Source of the DNA: Balneolia bacterium
GTDB taxonomy: Bacteria > Bacteroidota > Rhodothermia > Balneolales > Cyclonatronaceae
Length of the DNA stretch: 19,356 nt
Reading direction: 5' to 3'
Assembly: GCA_003566395.1 (NCBI GenBank)
Contig: PXDL01000002.1
Coordinates: 1-19,356 of the forward strand
Position 1 is the stretch's first letter; each line of letters opens with the position of its first letter. The notes under the pieces are model-generated. The model had not been told where the DNA came from, made no database searches, and saw only the letters and a program-made list of their open reading frames with translations. Below, piece after piece: positions 15,311-19,356 of this stretch. A program made the position numbers and the translations under genes.

Positions 15311-15895
15311 TTAGTAATCCCAGGCCATATTCGCAGCGGTTTGTCGGGATAGCCGGCTACCTGCCAGACGCTCAACGATGTGCAAACTCATATCGATACC
15401 GGCACTGATGCCGGCCGATGTAAGAATTCTGCCTTCATCCACCCAGCGTTGATCCGCCTCCACAGCTACCGCCGGGAATTGTGCCGCAAAAGTTTGAAGG
15501 TCCTCATGATGCGTGGTAGCGCGCAATCCCTGCAGCAATCCCGCTTCCGCGAGCAGAAAGGCGCCCGTGCAGACCGATACCGTGAGGCGGGCAACGCTGT
15601 TTTGCTGCTTAATCCAGTTTGCAACCTCCTTCTTTTTCTGTTCGGCGGAATGGTCTCCGCCCGGCACCAGCAGCACACCCGGACTCGGGTGAGATGAAAA
15701 TCCGAAATCCGGCATCACCCTGAACCCGCCCCGCAAGCCGACCTGCTTACCGGTTTGACCGATCAAAAATGGATTTAATGATGATGATTCACCGGATGTA
15801 CCGGCCAGCCGTGCGGCGGTGGCAAATACCTCGAACGGCCCGGCTACATCCAGCACTTCGGCCCCCTCGTACACATAAATTGCGATGTTGATCAC
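15311..15895 (-). CDS. DJ-1/PfpI family protein (isonitrile hydratase-like)
   Basis: A 194-residue protein of the class I glutamine-amidotransferase-like DJ-1/PfpI superfamily. The N-terminus INIAIYVYEGAEVLDVAGPFEVFATA has the LDVAGPFEV motif with Asp16. The nucleophile elbow SVCTGAFLLAEAGLL carries Cys109, and the conserved THH (128-130) and TSAGISAGIDMSLHIVERL (159-177) stretches follow. This pattern is shared by isonitrile hydratase and by the N-terminal domain of GlxA/FtrA-type AraC regulators; here no AraC domain follows, so it is the stand-alone form. Substrate is unknown. It starts with GTG at 15895; no in-frame ATG lies close by. It stands alone, divergent from exonuclease III. Confidence 0.88.
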   Translation of the reverse strand: MINIAIYVYEGAEVLDVAGPFEVFATAARLAGTSGESSSLNPFLIGQTGKQVGLRGGFRVMPDFGFSSHPSPGVLLVPGGDHSAEQKKKEVANWIKQQNSVARLTVSVCTGAFLLAEAGLLQGLRATTHHEDLQTFAAQFPAVAVEADQRWVDEGRILTSAGISAGIDMSLHIVERLAGSRLSRQTAANMAWDY

Positions 15896-16169
15896 GGGAG
15901 ATGGATTAAATAAAAAAGGGCTTCATAAAACCGATAGTTTACCGTCTTAAGGTTCTGCAAAACTTTCTAATATACTTTCCATTACGCCTAACTCCCAATA
16001 CCCTGAAGAAGCAACACAGTAGTTGAATCAATTTGCGAAGTTTTTGAAGAAGGAAAAATCGCCATTCTTTCACCCGCTTTTCACAATCATCTTTTATCAT
16101 ACATCCTGCTGAAGCGGAACGTTTCAGCGTCTTAAATGGAGATAACAGACCGAAACACTTTGAAACCAT
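15896..16169. other. Divergent intergenic region, DJ-1 gene and xth
   Basis: 274 bp holding the promoters of both genes. I see no exact TAnnTTTG element. A small dyad, GCTGAA (16108-16113) with TTCAGC (16123-16128), lies about 40 bp before the xth start; its role is unclear. A 76-codon frame on the minus strand here is Cys- and Arg-rich and probably spurious. Confidence 0.35.
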
Positions 16170-16943
16170 ATGCCGGATATAAAGATCAGTACGTACAATG
16201 TAAACGGAATACGGGCAGCCCAGCGAAAAGGATTTTCAGAATGGGTTCAATCCACCGGACCTGATATAATTTGTTTGCAGGAATCTAAAGCACAGCCCGA
16301 TCAAATCCCCGGGGAATTCGGTGAGCTGGGTTATCATCAAAGCTGGCATTCGGCCGGAAAGAAGGGGTATTCCGGGGTCGGCATTTTATCCAGGCAGCAG
16401 CCCGACGACATCCGTCCCGGAATCGGAATCGACTGGATTGATGAGGAAGGACGCGTTTTACTCCATGAATATCCTTACTTCCGGGTGTTTTCGCTCTATC
16501 TGCCGAGCGGGACTACCGGAAGCGTCCGTCAGGATTTAAAAATGAAATCCCTGGATGTCCTGATGGATTTTACCCGTGAGCTGCTTCAGGACGACAAGCC
16601 CCTGCTGCTGTGCGGAGACTACAACATCGCCCATACAGAACTTGATATTCATGATCCGGTTCGGAATAAAAAAACATCCGGATTTTTACCTGAAGAAAGG
16701 GCCTGGTTTACCGATTTTCTGGGCCTCGGGCTTTATGACGTTTTCAGAGAGCATCACCCTGGAAAACCGGACCTCTACAGCTGGTGGACCTACCGGGCCG
16801 CGGCCAAGTCACGAAACAAGGGCTGGCGGCTCGATTACCATCTGGCAAGTAAGGGCATGCACGATAAGTCGGTTCATGCAGAAATTGAGCGGGAACTCGA
16901 TCTAAGCGACCATGCGCCGGTTACTGTAACCTATGCTTTTTAA
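16170..16943 (+). CDS. xth: Exodeoxyribonuclease III (AP endonuclease)
   Basis: A 257-residue DNA-repair nuclease of the ExoIII/APE1 family. It cuts 5' to abasic sites and degrades one strand 3' to 5' in base-excision repair. All catalytic positions are visible: Asn10 (TYNVNGIR), Glu38 (CLQESK), Tyr110, Asp150 and Asn152 (LLCGDYNIAHTELDIHDP), Asp222 (GWRLDYHLAS), and Asp247-His248 (SDHAPVTVTY). The NKKTSGFLPEERAW stretch and the length are typical of the ExoA/XthA branch. It is followed after 88 bp by gltX, which seems to have its own -7 element. Confidence 0.96.
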   Translation: MPDIKISTYNVNGIRAAQRKGFSEWVQSTGPDIICLQESKAQPDQIPGEFGELGYHQSWHSAGKKGYSGVGILSRQQPDDIRPGIGIDWIDEEGRVLLHEYPYFRVFSLYLPSGTTGSVRQDLKMKSLDVLMDFTRELLQDDKPLLLCGDYNIAHTELDIHDPVRNKKTSGFLPEERAWFTDFLGLGLYDVFREHHPGKPDLYSWWTYRAAAKSRNKGWRLDYHLASKGMHDKSVHAEIERELDLSDHAPVTVTYAF

Positions 16944-16989
16944 GCACCGGCATCTTCATCCGGAGTTCCGCGCTTAGGTTGAAAACCGT

Positions 16990-16997
16990 TATCTTTG
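16990..16997 (+). promoter_or_regulatory. -7 promoter element of gltX (TATCTTTG)
   Basis: TATCTTTG fits TAnnTTTG exactly and lies 34 bases before the gltX ATG, leaving a short leader of roughly 27 bases. The -33 TTG expected at about 16964-16970 is missing (GTTCC is the nearest). It is one of the pieces of evidence for a Bacteroidota-type primary sigma factor. Confidence 0.5.
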
Positions 16998-17031
16998 TTC
17001 TACATCAATTCAATAAAAATTTAAGTATTTC

Positions 17032-18516
17032 ATGAGCACTTCACAGGTTCGCGTTCGTTTTGCCCCCTCACCCACCGGCCGCCTGCATATCGGCGGGCTG
17101 CGTACGGCTTTGTATAACTATTTGTTTGCCAGACACCACAAAGGCACATTTATCCTCCGCATTGAAGACACCGATCAAAAACGCTATGTGGAAGAGGCCG
17201 AGCAGGATATCACCGAAAGCCTGCAATGGGCGGGCCTAAAGTATGATGAAGGCCCCGGCACCGACGGCCGTTACGGACCATACCGGCAGAGTGAGCGTTC
17301 CGAACGCTATCGCACTTATGCGGAACAACTTGTAGAAAACGGTCATGCGTATTACGCTTTCGATACCGCCGAAGAAATCGAAGCTATGCGCGATAAAGCC
17401 GGCGATGCCAATCTGAAGTACGATGCCCAAACCCGGGGCCGTATGCTCAACAGCCTCACCCTTTCGGAAAACGAGGTCAAAGAACGGATAGACCGGGGAG
17501 ACGATTACGTTATCCGGCTCAAAGTTCCGCACGGGGAAAATGTTCAGTTCACGGATATCGTGCGGGGACCTGTTTCTTTCGAGACCGAAATGCTCGACGA
17601 CCAGGTATTGATCAAGTCGGACGGGCTGCCGACCTATCACCTTGCAAATGTGGTGGATGACCATGAGATGGAAATCAGCCACGTAATTCGGGGAGAAGAG
17701 TGGTTGAGCAGCGCGCCAAAACACCTGTTGCTCTATTCGTATTTGGGCTGGACGCCTCCCGAAATGGCGCACCTTCCGCTAATAATGTCACCGGCGGGCG
17801 GAAAGCTGTCGAAACGCAAAGCCGAGGAGCAGGGAATTATGGTGAACACCGCCGATTATATCAGTCATAGATATGAACCTCAGGCGCTTATTAATTTTCT
17901 GGCTTATCTGGGCTGGAATCCCGGCGACGACCGTGAGCTGATGTCGCTAAAAGAGCTGTGTGACGAATTTGATCTCGGAAGGGTGAGTAAATCCGGCGCC
18001 GTATTCGATATTAAGAAACTGACCTGGTATAATGAGCAGTACTTGCGGGAGCGTACGGCCCCCGATTTACTTCCGGATGTAAAAGCGGTGCTGAGTCAGG
18101 CCGGCATCAACCTGCCTGAAGATGAAAAGCTTACCGGCATCATCGAGCTGCTTAAAGAACGGGTTTCCGTAGTTAGCGAATTTGCAGAGCAGGGAGCCTT
18201 TTTCTTTTCAGCTCCCGAAAGCTATGAAGAAAAAGCCTTAAAGAAAGCATGGAAAGAGCAGACGCCTGAACTTATTTCCTCTTATAAAGAGCGAATATTA
18301 AAGCTTGATGATGCCGGCTTCAACGCAGCACAGCTGAAGAAAGAACTCGAAACGGTAATCGAAGAGTTTGGTGTAGGTTTTGGGAAGCTAATGCTCCCGT
18401 TGCGTGTGGCGGTTACCGGATCCGGTTCAGGCCCTGACCTGTTTGCTTCCATGGAGCTTATCGGGAAGCAGGAGATTATAGAACGACTGGAATATGCACT
18501 TAACAATGCAGGGTGA
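17032..18516 (+). CDS. gltX: Glutamate--tRNA ligase
   Basis: A 494-residue class I aminoacyl-tRNA synthetase that charges tRNA-Glu with glutamate in the cytoplasm. The N-terminus has RFAPSPTGRLHIGG with the HIGH motif as HIGG (19-22), then ALYNYLFARHHKGTFILRIEDTDQ. The KMSKS motif is KLSKRK (258-263). The zinc-binding cysteines of E. coli GluRS are missing: the site reads HAYYAFDTAEEIEAMR (105-120), as I recall from many other Bacteroidota enzymes. The C-terminal anticodon-binding domain follows from about residue 320. Whether it also charges tRNA-Gln depends on a GatCAB amidotransferase elsewhere in the genome. It overlaps the next gene by one base (TGATG). Confidence 0.97.
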   Translation: MSTSQVRVRFAPSPTGRLHIGGLRTALYNYLFARHHKGTFILRIEDTDQKRYVEEAEQDITESLQWAGLKYDEGPGTDGRYGPYRQSERSERYRTYAEQLVENGHAYYAFDTAEEIEAMRDKAGDANLKYDAQTRGRMLNSLTLSENEVKERIDRGDDYVIRLKVPHGENVQFTDIVRGPVSFETEMLDDQVLIKSDGLPTYHLANVVDDHEMEISHVIRGEEWLSSAPKHLLLYSYLGWTPPEMAHLPLIMSPAGGKLSKRKAEEQGIMVNTADYISHRYEPQALINFLAYLGWNPGDDRELMSLKELCDEFDLGRVSKSGAVFDIKKLTWYNEQYLRERTAPDLLPDVKAVLSQAGINLPEDEKLTGIIELLKERVSVVSEFAEQGAFFFSAPESYEEKALKKAWKEQTPELISSYKERILKLDDAGFNAAQLKKELETVIEEFGVGFGKLMLPLRVAVTGSGSGPDLFASMELIGKQEIIERLEYALNNAG

Positions 18517-19226
18517 TGGCTGCCGATAAGAACTATGAATACGGCGTTCCGGTGCGCTTTGTCAAACGCCGAAACCAAAAGCATATCCGCATTCGGGTGA
18601 AGGACGGTGAAATTATCGTTTCGGCTCCTTATGGCACACCGGAACATCTGATGCGCACCTATTGCCGGGAAAATAAGGCCTGGATTACCGCATCCCTGCG
18701 TAAAATAGAAAAGCGCAGCAATGATGTTAGAGCGCAGAACCGCTTCAGTGAAAACTTTCTTTTGTACGAAGGTAACTGGGTTCCTTTCAGGATAAAAACC
18801 CAGCGTCCCATGTATGGCGACATGGATTTTGACGGCCATGAAATTGTCTTCACCATTCCGGAATCTATTACGTTTACCGCAGAGATTGCGGCAAAGCTTT
18901 ATCGAAACTGGGCAGCGCCAAGACTTCAATTTCGCTTCCTTGAAAAAACGGTCCCTCTCCCGTTCAATCCCGGCCGAATTACGGTACGCAGCCAGAAAAC
19001 CAAGTGGGGAAGCTGTTCATCGAAGGGAAACATCAATCTGAACTGGCGGCTTATTCAGTGCCCAACATGGATTCAGGATTACATTTTTATTCATGAGCTA
19101 TGCCATTTGAAGCACCTGAATCACAGCCCGGCATTTTGGGAGCTGGTGGACTTTTATTTTCCGCGCCGGAAAGAAGCCGAAAAGTGGCTGAATAAAAACG
19201 GATCGGTAGTGTTTGAAAATCCGTAA
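18516..19226 (+). CDS. YgjP-like M48-family metallopeptidase domain protein (DUF45)
   Basis: A 236-residue cytoplasmic protein with a YgjP/WLM-type zinc peptidase domain. The zinc motif is HELCHLKHLNHSPAFW: His193, Glu194 and His197, with His203 as a likely third ligand. Upstream is the conserved TVRSQKTKWGSCSSKGNINLNWRLIQCP (156-183), the hallmark of the family. The N-terminal part has R-x-H-I-R-I-R-V, typical too. The family's substrate is unknown. I choose ATG at 18516, which overlaps the gltX stop as TGATG and suggests translational coupling; GTG at 18513, one codon earlier, is also possible. Confidence 0.9.
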   Translation: MAADKNYEYGVPVRFVKRRNQKHIRIRVKDGEIIVSAPYGTPEHLMRTYCRENKAWITASLRKIEKRSNDVRAQNRFSENFLLYEGNWVPFRIKTQRPMYGDMDFDGHEIVFTIPESITFTAEIAAKLYRNWAAPRLQFRFLEKTVPLPFNPGRITVRSQKTKWGSCSSKGNINLNWRLIQCPTWIQDYIFIHELCHLKHLNHSPAFWELVDFYFPRRKEAEKWLNKNGSVVFENP

Positions 19227-19229
19227 ACC

Positions 19230-19280
19230 TTCCGCCTGTCTGAAGGGAAAATTGTTGATTTAAATTAGCTTCAGGCGGAA
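19230..19280. terminator. Stem-loop after the gltX-YgjP operon
   Basis: TTCCGCCTG (19230-19238) pairs with CAGGCGGAA (19272-19280); with a four-base bulge three more pairs (AAG with CTT) can form. It begins four bases after the peptidase stop. The loop is AT-rich and about 25-33 bases. No T-run follows directly on the plus strand. Its arms share CCGCCTGAA-type sequence with the hairpin at 15241-15272. Confidence 0.5.
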
Positions 19281-19356
19281 ATTGCTTCTTTGGTGGCGGA
19301 AACGTTTAGAATAGCGTGGCGATTTGGCTCTGAACCGTTTGTTTGGGGCTTTTGTA

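Noticed and set aside
15939..16169. 76-codon minus-strand frame between the DJ-1 gene and xth
   Set aside because: Composition is dominated by Arg, Lys, Cys and Leu, it overlaps the xth start and fills a divergent promoter gap; no ribosome site or recognisable motif.
19271..19356. Possible minus-strand gene tail at the right edge
   Set aside because: A frame is open from the edge to a TGA at 19271-19273 (28 codons, plausible composition), but another minus-strand frame is open just as long and the stop lies inside the hairpin, so coding cannot be claimed.

Overview
The window looks like a piece of chromosome from a member of the Bacteroidota/FCB group, plausibly Balneolales or Rhodothermales. 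Signs of this are a DUF5723-type outer-membrane protein, a Reg_prop/Y_Y_Y periplasmic sensor kinase, several lipoproteins, mostly weak Shine-Dalgarno sequences, and TAnnTTTG-type -7 promoter elements. Composition is near 50% GC with no obvious shift. I see no rRNA, tRNA, insertion sequence, CRISPR array or phage gene.

Layout. 1-67 holds at most the tail of an upstream plus-strand gene. On the minus strand, 4158-305 is a two-gene unit: a large surface lipoprotein followed by a DUF5723 barrel-like protein. 4159-4606 has no conserved gene, but it contains a possible 48-aa ORF with a strong Shine-Dalgarno that lies inside a long inverted repeat. An alanine/sodium symporter (minus) and a MacA/MacB-like tripartite efflux set (adaptor, ATPase, permease; plus) are divergent across 6011-6316. 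Next comes a minus-strand two-component operon: a 1089-aa periplasmic-sensing histidine kinase and a sigma54-dependent response regulator. Divergent from the kinase is a DUF6252-like lipoprotein (14623-15132). The rest is housekeeping: a DJ-1/PfpI protein (minus), exonuclease III, glutamyl-tRNA synthetase and a YgjP-type metallopeptidase (plus).

The most interesting region is 9639-15132. The kinase transmitter and the regulator resemble the PrsK/PrsR pair of proteobacterial exosortase/PEP-CTERM systems. Here the kinase core is joined to a periplasmic beta-propeller sensor, and I see no exosortase or PEP-CTERM protein. The 264-bp gap between kinase and lipoprotein contains a near-consensus -24/-12 promoter (CGGCACG-N4-TTGAT) facing the lipoprotein. 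It also has a perfect 18-bp dyad, TGTCGG-N6-CCGACA, centred about 110 bp upstream of the predicted start, which is the usual place for an NtrC-type enhancer site. A second dyad overlaps the -12 region and a hairpin sits in the leader. A separate housekeeping-type promoter (TTG-N20-TACATTCG) faces the kinase. The simplest reading is a self-contained envelope-signalling module: the kinase senses something in the periplasm, phosphorylates the regulator, and the regulator switches on the adjacent lipoprotein by way of sigma54. The protein families are well supported; the wiring is inference.
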